DNA of 64,000 nt, taken from positions 454,001 through 518,000 of the forward strand of contig CANJKZ010000180.1 in the NCBI GenBank assembly GCA_947471745.1, given 5' to 3'. This document shows, piece by piece, positions 11,009 through 22,817 of this stretch. The notes below the pieces were generated by a model that was given only the letters and a program-made list of their open reading frames with translations, had not been told where the DNA came from and searched no databases. This DNA comes from Closterium sp. Naga37s-1 (taxonomy: Eukaryota; Streptophyta; Zygnematophyceae; Desmidiales; Closteriaceae). Made by a program: the position numbers and the translations under genes. Positions within the stretch are counted from its first letter, which is position 1; each line of letters begins with the position of its first letter.

Positions 11009-11019
11009 GTATCATAGCA

Positions 11020-11260
11020 TAGCATGGCATGGCATGGCATGGCATGGCATGGCATAGAAACGACCACTCACCATGGATGGGGTCCGGGACCTGATCGATG
11101 GTCACATGCATGGTGTGCCATGCCATGCATATCCATTACCCACGCCATATGCCATGCACACATGCCATGCCATACCATGCACCCATGCCATACCCCATGC
11201 ACCCATGCCATACGCCATGCACACATGCCACGCCATTCCATGCACCCATGGCAAAAGCAG
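11020..11260. repeat. (GGCAT)n and CATGCCATGCAC-type microsatellite
   Basis: 11024-11056 is a GGCAT pentanucleotide run. 11110-11260 repeats CCATGC words with irregular spacing. Confidence 0.85.
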
Positions 11261-11920
11261 CAGCACAAGAACACAGAAATTGGTCTCAAAAAGGGCCATG
11301 GCTACCAGAAGGAATGAGCAACTAACATGGAATCGAATATTCCATTCTATGTGAATTATTATTGAATCTAGGGGAGAGCAGAGCACCATGAGAAAGAGAA
11401 AGATATCCCTTAGAATAGCTGATTTAGATTTTCTCAAATTTTAAAAAATTACACGAATGGGAATTACAGCAGCCAACATGCCACGTCACCACAAAATGCC
11501 ACCTCACAACACCTGAATTTCATCCTTGAATGTCATGCTGGCTCCTGAAATGTCAATATAAATGCGCTGAACAACGGGTGGGACTCCAAAAATGCGATTA
11601 CAAGGAAGGTGGATACGTTAGTGAAGTGATCATGATGGTACAAGGAGTAATAAGTGTGGAAAACATGAATGAAATTAATCAACCCTTACCTCTAAATTAC
11701 TCACATACTCACTTCCTCCATCCCATACCCTGATTTTCGCCAACCCTTGCCCCGTACTTAGTCCATTCATTCTCAGAAGTGCATACTTCTTCTTTCTTTT
11801 TTGAAGTGCTGATTACCCCAGCCCAGAAATGTCATAGTATTTTCCAGCACTCAGCTCACCATAGGTGCTTTCTCTTCGCACTTGCTCCACCTTACGCATC
11901 TGAAAGAACAATGCTCACTT
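11261..11920. other. AT-richer unique DNA, no supported gene
   Basis: Short ORFs only. Nothing recognised. Confidence 0.3.
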
Positions 11921-11924
11921 GCAC

Positions 11925-12045
11925 GCATGCACACACATACATGTGCATGCACACACATACATGTGCATGCACACACATACATGGCCAAACACGCAGACAT
12001 GCAGACATGCACAAATTCGCACACACACACACACACACATGCACA
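11925..12045. repeat. ACACACATACATGTGCATGC repeats and (AC)n
   Basis: Three units of a 20-bp CA-rich sequence, then an (AC)n run near 12017-12036. Confidence 0.85.
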
Positions 12046-12304
12046 CGAATGGACATATTTCCATATGCTAAACAGAAGCACACATAACAAAACAAGCCAA
12101 AACTCAAAATCCTATCTAAAAGCTGACTTATGAATCTAGTCAAAAGCCACCTCTGTCCCCACTTACTCATGGATTGGTATTTCACAAGCCTATCTTGAAA
12201 ACTCCCACGGTCCATCCCTCCTCCCCACCCACTCCTCCCATTTCTCATCCCCATCCTTCACCCCCTCCCATCCCTCCCATCCCTCCTCCCCTCCAATCCC
12301 TCAC

Positions 12305-13465
12305 ATCAGTCTCGGGTGAAAATCTCCCCAGTCCCCGCAGTAGCAGAGGGGAGGGCTCTAGAGAGAAGGGTGAATCCCTCTTCCCCCTTTATCCTCTCCT
12401 CATCCCCCCTTATCCTCTCCTCATCCCCCCTTATCCTCTCCTCATCCCCCCTTATCCTCTCCTCATCCCCCCTTATCCTCTCCTCATCCCCCCTTATCCC
12501 CCATCCCCTCCCATCCCATCCATCCGCCCTTGCTCCCTTCCCCCTCTTTCCCCTCCCATCGCTCACATCAGTCTCGGGTGTAAAGCTACCCAGGCCCCGC
12601 AGCAGCAGAGGGGAGGGCTCCAGAGAGGGGTGGACCAGCAGAGGTTCGGCTGGCAGGGAAGGGGAGGGAGATAGGGAACGGGGACGTGAAAGGGTGGAAA
12701 GGGGTGGAACAATGGAGGCACTGGAATGGGTGGAAACGGCTGAATTGGAACCGACAGGCCTCGCAGCAGCAGAGGAGAGGGCTGCAGAGGGTCGGCTGGT
12801 GGGGGAGAGGAGAGAGGGGGAGGAGGAGAGGTGAGGAGGGGGAGGGGGAGGAGGGAGGGTGCGGGGGGTAAGGGCAAAGGAAGGGGGAGGATACATGGAG
12901 GCACGCAGTGCTTGGAGTGATTGTTGGGGCCTATTGGCCAAGCAGCGTAGTGGATTACCCTGGCAGTGGGTGAACTGTAGAGGGTCCGTTGGAGATTGAC
13001 CGTACCTGCGAGCCACGCGCCCGAGATTCCGCCGTCTTCCCCCCTCCGCGCCATCAGCGCAACCCCCAGAAGCGCCAGCAGCGCGCACGCGCATCCCAGG
13101 ACTGTGCGCGCCACTGCAATCCGCTTCCGCCGCTTCCTTCCGCCACCCGCTCCCCTTCCGCCGTGCGTTCCCCTTCCGCCGCTCGCGCCCCTTACCGCGG
13201 GCACTGCGCTATTCTCCGCCGCTGACAGCTCAGCGCGGCCCCATCTTCCCCCTCCGCTTCCCCCCACTTTCTCCGCCTCTGGACATTCCGCTCCTTGCCC
13301 CGGCGCCGCTGGTCCTTCTACTGGTCTCGCCACTTGCAGCTCTTCTCCGCGCGGCCCCGCGATTCCCGCCGATGGTTCCGCCGCATCCCTCGCTCGGACG
13401 TGCGCGGGGAAAAGTGATTGGTGCAGAGGCGGGTTTTCAGGGTCGTCGTGAGTCCTGCCACTCAT
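12305..13465 (-). CDS. Candidate membrane-protein gene with duplicated donor-side exon
   Basis: First exon candidate 13465-13006: starts MSGRTHDDPENPP, proline/glycine-rich, then a basic patch RKRRKR and one transmembrane segment (TVLGCACALLALLGVALMA), ending GCTCGCAG|GTACGG. A second exon encoding EPSPLLLRGLG(R/S)F(S/T)PETD ends ACTGAT|GTGAG at 12305 and again at 12567. A third, partial copy of its head lies at 12750-12800. Phase allows joining the first exon to this one. Downstream exons are not identified and no family is recognised. A type II signal anchor is the only functional hint. An in-frame ATG at 13507 is an alternative start. Confidence 0.35.
12385..12500. repeat. About 21-bp minisatellite, 6 copies
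   Basis: Units with core CATCCCCCCTTATCCTCTCC lie between the two donor copies of the candidate minus-strand gene. Confidence 0.9.
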
Positions 13466-13509
13466 GCGCGCGGCGAAGAAAGGAGTTTGGCGTATCTGTA
13501 GGTCCAAGT

Positions 13510-14074
13510 GCGACGTGGGCGATGCGTGACATGTAACTCCGCGCAGAGAAACACAAACCTGACTGTAATTTCGCTAACGAGTACGATTCGATAAACATGT
13601 AGTGTTGTGCCGTTGACTATCGTAACCAGGATAAAAAAAAGGGAGGGGTGAAGTTTGGGTGGACACTTGTATCCTCGCCACAATCCTTTCCAGCATTGCA
13701 TAAGAGAAAGAGGAGACAAAAATGAAATTCTAGTATGAAGTGGTCTGTTTTTCTTCTCGTCAAGTCGAAACTGACCCATCGCTCGCGGCCCGTCTGGATA
13801 TGCCTGCGCTTTCATTTGGGTCAACTACACCTAGCCCGCGCCAATTTCACACCCCGTCACTTTTGGGTTAAAGCCCATTTAAACCTTTTTTGGCTTTGGG
13901 GATCAGACACCCAAGGAACTGGAGGCTATCCGTGGCATTGTAAAGTGTCGATGTTGTGAAATTGCGACTTTGTGACCGCAACGTGAAGACTGGATCTTCC
14001 GCTGCGACCATGTTTCCATTTTCCCGCTGACTCTTAAGCGGAGTGTTAATCGTTTAAGCCCAAAACCTGAATTA

Positions 14075-14075
<1 letters not shown>
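13510..14075. other. Unique DNA without supported genes
   Basis: Short ORFs only. Near 14060 it carries AAACCTGAATTAC, the reverse complement of the GTAATTCAGG found at the foldback insertion site and near 20083. Confidence 0.3.

Positions 14076-14105
<30 letters not shown>
14076..14105. repeat. A30 homopolymer
   Basis: Thirty consecutive adenines. Could be the tail of a retroposed sequence, but no upstream gene body was identified. Confidence 0.9.
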
Positions 14106-14106
<1 letters not shown>

Positions 14107-14304
14107 AACAACAGCAAACTGTGCATAGTTTGCCTACCAAACCCACAGTTGACCTCCCGAGCCAGGCTGGTTACCAGAAAAGATCGCACACAAAAAAACA
14201 CTGAGTCGTGCAGCAGAACAGGTTTGGTTGGCGAGAGTCCCAACACCTTTCTCAAGGAACAACCGCTCAAAGTGTGCACAGTTTGCCTACATTGGTAATT
14301 CAGG

Positions 14305-15117
14305 GGGTAAGTAGCTTTCGCGGGGGTACTACTAGGGACCCCGCGCTTTCTAAGGAGCTACAGTGCCAGCAGCGGGCACTTTCCGCCCCTCCGTGCCTCA
14401 GACAGGGGAATTATAGAAACAACACATAACTCTTCCCCACATTCACCCACGTGTCACAAGTTTTCATGCCAACTACTGTACTGGGCAACTTACCAACTGT
14501 GCGCAACTGACATTTGTCCCTTCTGCCAAATCGAATCCCCATTTTGGGTGGCTCGGCTGCCACACTGTTCCGAAATCTGCGAGAAAAGTTTGTCTCGCCT
14601 TAGATTTCGGAACACAGGCCAGCTCGCCAAACGGAAACTGAGTAGCACTCCGTCAGGTCTTCCGTGAAATTTCGTCAGAACGCCACAGACGCCCGTAAAA
14701 TTCCGTCTGACGGAATTTCGACGGGGTTTAGGATCCATTCCGTCTGACGGAATTTCACGGAAGACCTGACGGAGTGCCACTCAGTTTCCGTCTGGCGAGC
14801 TGGCCTGTGTTCCGAAATCTAGGGCGAGACAAACTTTTCTAGCAGATTTCGGAACAGTGTGGCAGCCGAGCCACCCAGAATGGGGATTCGATTTGGCAGA
14901 AGGGACAAATGTCAGTTGCGCACAGTTGGTAAGTTGCCCAGTACAGTAGTTGGCATGAAAACTTGTGACACGTGGGTGAATGTGGGGAAGAGTTCTGTGT
15001 TGTTTCTATAATTCCCCTGTCTAAGGCACGGAGGGGCGGAAAGTGCCCGCTGCTGGCACTGTAGCTCCCTAGAAAGCGCGGGGTCCCTAGTAGTACCCCC
15101 GCGAAAGCTACTTACCC
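14305..15117. mobile_element. Foldback Mutator-like non-autonomous element with 9-bp TSD
   Basis: A nearly complete 813-bp palindrome. Left end GGGTAAGTAGCTTTCGCG matches the reverse complement of the right end. The inverted arms run about 370-400 bp each with a short asymmetric centre near 14690-14735, itself containing repeats of TTCCGTCTGACGGAATTTC type. It is flanked by TAATTCAGG at 14296-14304 and 15118-15126. A 9-bp TSD with long TIRs is characteristic of MULEs. No transposase is encoded. Confidence 0.88.
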
Positions 15118-15249
15118 TAATTCAGGTCGTGCTTTTCCTACTACCCGTAGATTGTTCCAAGAGTCCGGGAAAAAAATCGAACATAACATAGGCCACGATC
15201 ACTTTCACGAATATTACGGGACCCTTAGAAATCCAGGCGTATCTATCCT

Positions 15250-16450
15250 ACGGCCAAAATAGAAACCCCGAACGGATTGGTGGTCGTGGCTTATCGGCAT
15301 GACAGCAACTATGTTAGTGGCGTATCACGTTTTCGATCTCGCTCGCCCTGGCATCGCAACCCCGCGGATATCGCATTTAGGCCCTATCGCCTTCCGCGTT
15401 CCACACGCTTCCCCCCATCGTCTCTCACACACTCCCCCACCCACACCCACGCTTCCCCTCACCGTCGCCCGAGCTCTTCCCCACCGTCGCCCGAGCTCTT
15501 CCCCACCGTCGCCCGAGCTCTTCCCCACCGTCGCTCACGCTTCCCCTTACCGCCGCTCACACTTCCTCCTGCCTTCACCAACGCTTCCCCACATCGTCGC
15601 TCACGCCTTCCCCCACCTTCCCTCACGCTTCCCCGCTCATCGCCTACGGTTCCTCCCACCGTCACTTACGCTTCCCCCCACCGTCGCTCACGCTTCCCCC
15701 CACCGTCGCTCACGCTTCCCCCCACCGTCGCTCACGCTTCCCCCCATCGTCGCTCACGCTTCCCCCCACCGTCGCCCACGCTTTCCCCCACCGTCGCCCA
15801 CGCTCCCCCCCCACATCGCCCACGCTTCCCCCCACCGTCGCCCACGCTTCCCCCCACCGTCGCCCACGCTTCCCCCCACCGTCGCCCACGCTTCCCCTCT
15901 CATCGTCCTCCCTGTCGCCTGGAAATGAGCCTCCCCGCCGACCTCCCTTCTCTCCCACCTCTCTCCACGTCGTCATCAGTCCCCTGCCTATCACGTTCCA
16001 CCTCTTCATCACCATTGCTTCTCCACCCACGCCGCCCACCCTCTCATCCGTTCCTATCGTCTTTAGGTTCGTTGTTGCTTCCCTTCCCATTGCCGCATTT
16101 GGTCGCTCTCGCTCTCCCCATTGCCACCTTCTCACTCCTACCACCCCATCCTTGCACCCTCCTTTCCTTCTCTCATTCTCCCTCCCTCCCTGCCTCTCAC
16201 CCACCCTGGCCGCGGACGTATGGCGGGCAGGTCTCGAGCGCTGGGGATGGGGTCGTGACTCGATCGCGGCGGGATATCATAGGGTGCATCAGCAGCACCC
16301 ACCCTTCTCTCTCTTGCACCAACCCCGCACGCATGGCAGGTGCTGCTGCGGCTTTGGAGCAGAGCGCTGGGCGCACAGCCGGGGCAGCACGTGCAGTCGG
16401 GCAGCAAGGAGCGCAGTGCTTCAGATGACAGGGGGCAGGGGGCAGGGGGC
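15250..16450. repeat. Dispersed repeat family, copy A, with 21-bp array
   Basis: Opens with GGCCAAAATAGA, then a stretch encoding AYRHDSN-like residues, CCCTGGCATCGC, 21-bp CACCGTCGCCCACGCTTCC-type units (15660-15895), and ends near GTGCTGCTGCGGCTTTGG (16338-16357). The same order occurs at 60184-63950 with a different internal array. Confidence 0.75.
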
Positions 16451-16459
16451 AGGGGAGCA

Positions 16460-16640
16460 TATTGCCCACGCTTCCCCCCACCGCCACCGTCGCCCACGCT
16501 TCCCCCCACCGCCACCGTCGCCCACGCTTCCCCCCACCGCCACCGTCGCCCACGCTTCCCCCCACCGCCACCGTCGCCCACGCTTCCCCCCACCGCCACC
16601 GTCGCCCACGCTTCCCCCCACCGCCACTGTCGCCCACCGC
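16460..16640. repeat. 27-bp minisatellite, 6-7 copies
   Basis: CCGCCACCGTCGCCCACGC-type units, an extension of the 21-bp family by one CCGCCA block. Confidence 0.9.
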
Positions 16641-16669
16641 TAGTGGCCAGCAGCACCCTTCCGTCGCAT

Positions 16670-17340
16670 ACACGTTCATTTCCCCTTCCCTCATCTCCCC
16701 ATTCCTCATCTCCCCTTCCCTCATCTCCCCATTCCTCATCTCCCCATCCCTCATCTCCCCATTCCTCATCTCCCCTTCCCTCATCTCCCCATCCCTGACC
16801 TCCCCATCCCTCTCCTCCCCAGCCCTCTCCTCCCCATCCCACACCTCCCCATCCCTCATCTCCTCATCCCTCATCTCCCCATCCCTCATCTCCCCAATCC
16901 GCCTCACCCCATTCCGCCCCACCCCGTTCCGCCCCACCCCATTCCGCCCCACCCCATTCCGCCCCACCCCATTCCGCCCCACCCCTTTCTGCCCCACCCC
17001 ATTCCGCCCCACCCCTTTCCGCCCCACCCCATTCCGCCCCACCCCGTTCCGCCCCACCCCATTCCGCCCCACCCCGTTCCGCCCCACCCCATTCCGCCCC
17101 ACCCCTTTCTGCCCCACCCCATTCCGCCCCACCCCTTTCCGCCCCACCCCATTCCGCCCCACCCCTTTCTGCCCCACCCCATTCCGCCCCACCCCTTTCT
17201 GCCCCACCCCATTCCGCCCCACCCCTTTCTGCCCCACCCCATTCCGCCCCACCCCATTCCGCCCCACCCCATTCTGCCCCACCCCTTTCTGCCCCACCCC
17301 ATTCCGCCCCACCCCTTTCTGCCCCACCCCATTCCTCGTT
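16670..17340. repeat. CT-rich arrays including a 15-bp minisatellite
   Basis: 16670-16900: irregular CTCATCTCCCCATCC units. 16905-17335: about 28 units of 15 bp, ATTCCGCCCCACCCC and variants (CCTTTCTG). The periods are multiples of three, so uninterrupted frames are expected without selection. Confidence 0.9.
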
Positions 17341-17960
17341 TCCTCTTTTCCTCGTTTCCTCATCCCTCCTTTCCCGATCCCATCATTCCTCTGCCAAGTT
17401 TCACCCTCCTTCCCACCCTCCTTCCCAACCTCTCTTCCTCCCCTCCCTTCTGCTTCTCCCCCAAGCATCCTCCCTACCTCCCTTCCTCCCATCATCACTT
17501 CCTTCCTTCATTCCAGCATTCCTCACTTCCTCCCTTCCTCCGTTCCTCCTTTCCTTATTTGCCAGTTGTCATTCTTTTGCATGCCTGCTTCCCTTATACT
17601 TCAGCCACGTCACATCTGACTTCTGGGTTTGTGATGTGCTGGCTGTCTGATAGTAACACAACGTATAGCCATGCCATGTATTGGATAATTTTTTATAATA
17701 CAGGATTATGAGCCTCAGAGCAGTCATACACATGACCAATACCAAGGAGTTCAACAATTAATATATTACAGTATCTGTAAAGTAAGGGGAATCACGAGAC
17801 TCGAGAAGGGAACAAAGCTTGGGGGTGTGTGTAATGTTGCTTCCCGGTTTTGTCTGCTATACTGCAAGCAATAAACCAGGCCATGGTAAAGCCACATCTG
17901 GTCCTGGGCACCTGTAACTGCATTGGGGGGTATGGGGGTGAGTGAAGGGGGGAAGACAGT
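17341..17960. other. CT-rich tail and about 400 bp of unique DNA
   Basis: 17560-17930 is of ordinary composition. On the minus strand around 17930-17830 a stretch between two CAG trinucleotides (GCPGPDVALPW or alternative frames) might be an exon, but no frame is convincing. Confidence 0.25.
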
Positions 17961-18129
17961 AAACGGAATGAGCAGAGGGGAAGAGAAGAAGCAGCGGGGG
18001 ACAGATTGAACAGGGGAAGAGAGGAAGCATGGGGGAACAGAGTGAGCAGAAGTAAAGAGAGTGAGCAAGGGGGAAGAGAGTGAGAAGAGAGAAGGGGAGG
18101 GAGCAAGGGTGAAACAGAGGGAGCAAGGG

Positions 18130-18545
18130 TGAGCAGGGAAGGCGATGGGGGGAAGCAGGGAAGGAGATGGGGGGAAGCAGGGAAGGGGATGGGTGGGGGG
18201 AAGCAGGGAAGGAGATGGGGGGAAGCAGGAAAGGGGATGGGGGGAAGCAGGGAAGGGGATGGGGGGGAGCAGGGAAGGGGATGGGGGGATGCTGGGAGGG
18301 GGACGGGGGAAGGAGGGAAGGGGACGGGGGGAAGCAGGGAAGGGGAAGGGGGAAAGCAGGGAAGGGGATGGGGGGGAGCAGGGAAGGGGGTGGGGGAAGC
18401 AGGGAAGGGGATGGGGGGAGGCAGGGGAGGGGACGGGGGGGAGGAGGGAAGGGGACGGGGGGGAAGCAGGGAAGGGGATGGGGGGAGGCAGGGGAGGGGA
18501 CGGGGGGAAGCAGGGAAGGGGATGGGGGGAGCAAGTCGGAGGATG
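18130..18545. repeat. 22-23-bp GA-rich minisatellite, same family as 4070-4300
   Basis: GCAGGGAAGGGGATGGGG-type units, about 18 copies with indels. Confidence 0.9.
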
Positions 18546-18799
18546 GGGGAAAGCAGCGCAGGGGATACGGGGAAACAAGGAAGAAGGGAAGGGTGTATGT
18601 GCGGGTTGGAAAGGGGGCGTGACAAGTGTGCGAGATGGGAAGGGAGAAGGGAGGGATGGCGAGGGCAACGAGGAGTGGAAGGGAGGGCGATGGGGGGAGA
18701 GAGAGACGGGGATTGCGAGGGGACGAGCGGGAGCGAAGGTGACGAGCAGCAGGGAGGGCGATGAGACGAAGGGGGGCAACGGGCGGAAGGGAGGGAAAG

Positions 18800-19560
18800 A
18801 GAGCGTGAAGGGGGAAAGAGAGTGATCAGGGGGAAAGAGAGTGAGCAGGGGGGGAAGAGAGTGAGCAGGGGGGGAGAGAGTGAGTATAGGAGTGAGCCGG
18901 GAAAACAGGGGCGAGGAGAGGGGGTAAGAGAGCGTGAAGGGGGAAAATGGGTGAGAAATGGGGAGAGTGGGGTTAGAACAAGGGGAGTGAGCAGAGGGAA
19001 AGAGAATGAGCAGGGGAAAGAGATTGAGGAGGGGGGAAGCGAGTGATCAGGGGGAAAGAGAGTGAGCAGGGGGAAAGAGAGTGAACAAGAGAGAGTGAAA
19101 GGAAATGGGAGGGGAAGTGAAGGTGACGGGTGGGGAAGCGAGTGTGACGGGCGGGAAAGCGAGTGCGGCAGGCGTGGAAGGCGACGGGAGGGGGAATCGA
19201 AGGCATCGGGGGGGAGAAGTGAAGGCGACGGGAGGGGGAAATGAAGGCGACGGGAGGGGAAGTGAGGGCGACGGGAGGGGGAAATGAAGGCGACGGGAGG
19301 GGAAAGTGAAGGCGACGGGAGGGGGAAATGAAGGCGACGGGAGGGGAAGTGAGGGCGACGGGAGGGGGAAATGAAGGCGACGGGAGGGGGAAGTGAGGGC
19401 CACGGGAGGGGGAAATGAAGGCGACGGGAGGGGAAGTGAGGGCGACGGGAGGGGGAAGTGAAGGCGACGAGAGGGGGGAGTGAAGGCGACGGGAGGGGGA
19501 AATGAAGGAGACAGAAGAGGGGGGGTAGGGGGGGAGTGAAGGCGACGGGGGGGAAGTGAA
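18800..19560. repeat. GA-rich arrays (AGAGAGTGAGCAGG and 22-bp GGCGACGGGAGGGG)
   Basis: 18800-19095: irregular GAGTGAGCAGGGGGAA units. 19100-19560: about 18 units of around 22 bp containing GGCGACGGGAGGGG. Long frames on either strand are by-products. Confidence 0.9.
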
Positions 19561-19679
19561 GGCGACGGGCGGAGCGAAGGCGACGGGCACGCGACGAGCT
19601 GCGGAAGCGAGGGCGACGACGCGGGCGAAAGAGAGCGGAAGCGTGGGAAAGAAAAGCGAGGGTGAGGGGAGGGTCACGT

Positions 19680-20890
19680 TTGGGCGAACGGTTGCGATTC
19701 GATTTTCGCCGCGAGATTACGCTAGTTGCACAATAACCTGCATTTCGACACAATAATCTTCATCCAGCGGACACTAGCTTTGCGCATCATCATCGAAATC
19801 CGCGCCACCCACATCGTATGGCGCATCTGATCCCTTTTGAGTGAACGACGATGCCCTGCCCTGTCTACATGTATGGTCTATACCTAATACTCTGCGTGCT
19901 ATCTCAAACTGTGCACAGTTTGGTATGCTCGCGCATTTCTGGTTGTGGGAAGAACCCCACCCATCATGGGAAGCGAGAAACTTTTCTCGCAAATTGGTTT
20001 CGCGAGTGAAAGTCTCTCGCAACCCAACCTAACCTCTCCGTGCCTGCCTCCCGAACTTATTTTTTAGCGTTGACTTCCGTTGAGTAATTCAGGTCTTGGG
20101 CTTTAATTTCCTAAAGCCAGACTGTTCGAAACAACCTTCAATTTCCGGGTAAATCAGGAACGAATACACAGGGGTGTAAAATTGGAGGGCGTGAAAATAC
20201 CGCGGACCATGTGTACTCACAAACAAGGCTCGACGTGAACGTCGTAAGGGTTGCGTAGAATTTAACACCGAACACAACATTAATATTATCGTATGGGAAA
20301 ATGTACTACGTTAGATTTACATAGGCCATGCAATACTTTCTTCTCTTTATCGGCAACAAAATACCATAGGTACTACTCCAGATTGTTGAGTGGGTAGTGA
20401 TCATTCTAGAATATGATTTTATCAATAGTAAGTTAACAATGTTACATTATACAAACTAGTGATTTTGCTATAGAGGGGTTGTGGCAGTCGAGTTGTTCTG
20501 CAACTGACTCATTATGCACATGAAATGTGTCAGCTTTATATTGAGTTGGAAATTTCAAGTGTGTGTCTTCACGTGACGCCCCCTTCAATTCAATTTCACG
20601 TGTTTTCGATTTTGAAGTGCCCAGATTTTTATTTTGTTCTCCAGTACGCACATGACGTTTCATGTCTGATGATTTTGCCTTGGTACCTAGGCTTTTCGTT
20701 TTGTACTGGTTCAAACAGAAATTTTGTTTTGGACCAGCCCCGAAAGTGTCAAGCCGAAGTGCATCGCCGTCGTGTTGCTTTTCTCAAAACAAATTCGAGT
20801 TTCCTGCTTCAGACGCTCATCTTTCAGTCACTCACCTTTCAGTCGCTCTTCTTCATCTTCCAGTTTCTAGTCTGTAGTACCTAACCCATT
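19680..20890. other. Unique DNA, no supported gene
   Basis: Ordinary composition. ORFs of 90-119 codons exist on both strands (20442-20714, 20525-20884) but have no recognised domain. Near 20083 a GTAATTCAGG is followed by TCTTGGGCTTTAA, an inverted match to 14050-14075. Confidence 0.3.
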
Positions 20891-20924
20891 GACTTGCATT
20901 GTCTTAGTACCACGTACAGCCGTC

Positions 20925-21895
20925 GAATCTTCTCCCCGCCGCCCCTCCTCCCCATCGCTTTTCCTCATCGTCGCCCCTCCTCCCCGTCGCGTTTCCTCGT
21001 CGTCGCGCCTCCTCCCTGTCGCATTTCCTCCCCGTTTACCCCACCTCCCGATCGCATTTACTCCCCGTCGAACTCCTCCCAATCGCGTTTCCTCCTCTTC
21101 GCGCCTCCTCCCCGTCGACTCTCATCCCCCACGCCTCCCCCACTTTCGCCTCCCCCACCGTCGCCGCCCCCACTGTCGCCTTCCCCACCGTCGCCTCTCC
21201 TCCCCGTCACTCCCCCACCGTCGCCTCTCCTCCCCGTCACTCCCCCACCGTCGCCTCTCCTCCCCGTCACTCCCCCACCGTCGCCTCTCCTCCCCGTCAC
21301 TCCCCCACCGTCGCCTCTCCTCCCCGTCACTCCCCCACCGCCGCCTCTCCTCCCCGTCACTCCCCCACCGTCGCCTCTCCTCCCCGTCACTCCCCCACCG
21401 TCGCCTCTCCTCCCCGTCACTCCCCCACCGTCGCCTCTCCTCCCCGTCACTCCCCCACCGTCGCCTCTCCTCCCCGTCACTCCCCCACCGTCGCCTCTCC
21501 TCCCCGTCACTCCCCCACCGTCGCCTCTCCTCCCCGTCACTCCCCCACCGTCGCCTTCCCTACCGTCGCCTTTCGTTCCCGTCGCCTCCCTCGCCGTCGC
21601 TCCTCCCCCGTCGTCGCTCCTCCCCGTCGATTCCCCCACCGTCGCTCCTCCCCGTCATTTCCCCCACCGTCACTCCTCCCCGTCGTTTCCCCCACCGTCA
21701 CTCCTCCCCGTCGTTTCCCCCACCGTCGCTCCTCCCCGTCATTTCCCTCACCGTCGCTCCTCCCCGTCGTTTCCCCCACTGTCTCTCCTCCCCGTCGCCT
21801 CTCCTCTCCATCGCCCCCCCACTGTCGCCTCTCATCCCCGACGCTTCCGCCCCTTCGCGCATCCTCTCCGTCGCCTCTCCTCCGCATCGCGTATC
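20925..21895. repeat. CT-rich array with 12 perfect-to-near-perfect 30-bp units
   Basis: 21190-21545 is a clean 30-bp array (CTCCCCGTCACTCCCCCACC core). Flanks carry degenerate CTCCCCGTCG units of variable length. Confidence 0.9.
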
Positions 21896-21904
21896 ATTCA
21901 CGAT

Positions 21905-22683
21905 GGGTGAGTGCGCGGGTGAGAGTGAGTGGAGGGGTGAGTGTGTGTGAGTGCGGGGGTGAGTGTGAGTGCGGAGGTGAGAGTGAGTGCGGAGGTGAGT
22001 GTGACTGCTCGGGTGAGTGTGAGTGTGCAGGTGAATGTGAGTGCGTGGGTGAGTGTGGGTGCGGAGGTGAGTGTGAGTGTGTAGGTGAGTGTGGGTGCGC
22101 GGGTCAGTGTGGGTGGGGGGTTGAGTGTAAGTGAGGGATTGCGTGAGAGAGAGCACGTGAGCGAGCACGTGAGAGAGCGCATGGGAGAGCGCACGTGAGA
22201 GAGTGCGTGAGAGAGCGCGTGAGAGAGCCCATGAGAGAGCGCGTGCGTGTGAGAGTGCGCGCGAGGGAGCACGTGAGGGAGCGCGTGAGGGAGCGCGTGA
22301 GAGCGCGTGACAGAGCGCATGAGTGAGTGCGTGAGAGAGAGCCCATGAGAAAGCGCATGAGAGAGCGCATGAGAGAGCGCGTGAGAGAGCGCGTGAGAGA
22401 GCGCGTGAGGGAGCGCGTGAGAGAGCGCGTGAGAGAGCGCATTAGAGGACATGTGAGTGAGTGTGTGAGAGAGAGCAGGTGAGAGAGCGTGTGAGAGTGC
22501 AAGTGAGAGCGCGTGAGAGAGCCCATGAGAGAGCGCGTGAGAGAGTGCGTGAGAGAGCCCATGAGAGAGCGCGTGCGCGTGAGAATGCGCGTGAGAGTGC
22601 GCGTGAGGGAGTGCGTGCGAGAGCGCGTGAGAGTGAGCGTGAGAGAGCGCTTGAGAGAGCGCGTGAGAGAGCGCACGTGAGAG
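21905..22683. repeat. GTGAGTGTGAGTG and GAGAGCGCGT arrays
   Basis: 21905-22135: 12-18-bp GTGAGTGTGAGTGCG units. 22140-22683: mainly decameric GAGAGCGCGT. The sequence is stop-free in several frames (RERVRERV on one strand, SHALSHAL on the other). Confidence 0.9.
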
Positions 22684-22817
22684 TGTTAGAATCTAGCAGC
22701 AGTAATGAATGCACTATGGAAGAGTTGGGTACAAGTATGAAACCCTAAACGGGGCTGTACCCCATATTGGCTACCCCACTACAGCCTACAGACATATAAC
22801 ATGCATATACTTTGACA
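22684..22817. mobile_element. Candidate solo LTR (134 bp) inserted in the GAGAG array
   Basis: Begins TGTTAGAATCTAGC, ends CTTTGACA, and is flanked on both sides by GAGAG. The TSD is ambiguous because the host array is itself GAGAG-rich. It shares motif order with 6866-6992. Its removal restores a continuous array. Confidence 0.5.

Noticed and set aside
16197..17498. 433-codon GWGRKGWGGM-type frame and its plus-strand counterpart
   Set aside because: Period-15 satellite with multiples of three; no domain or splice support.
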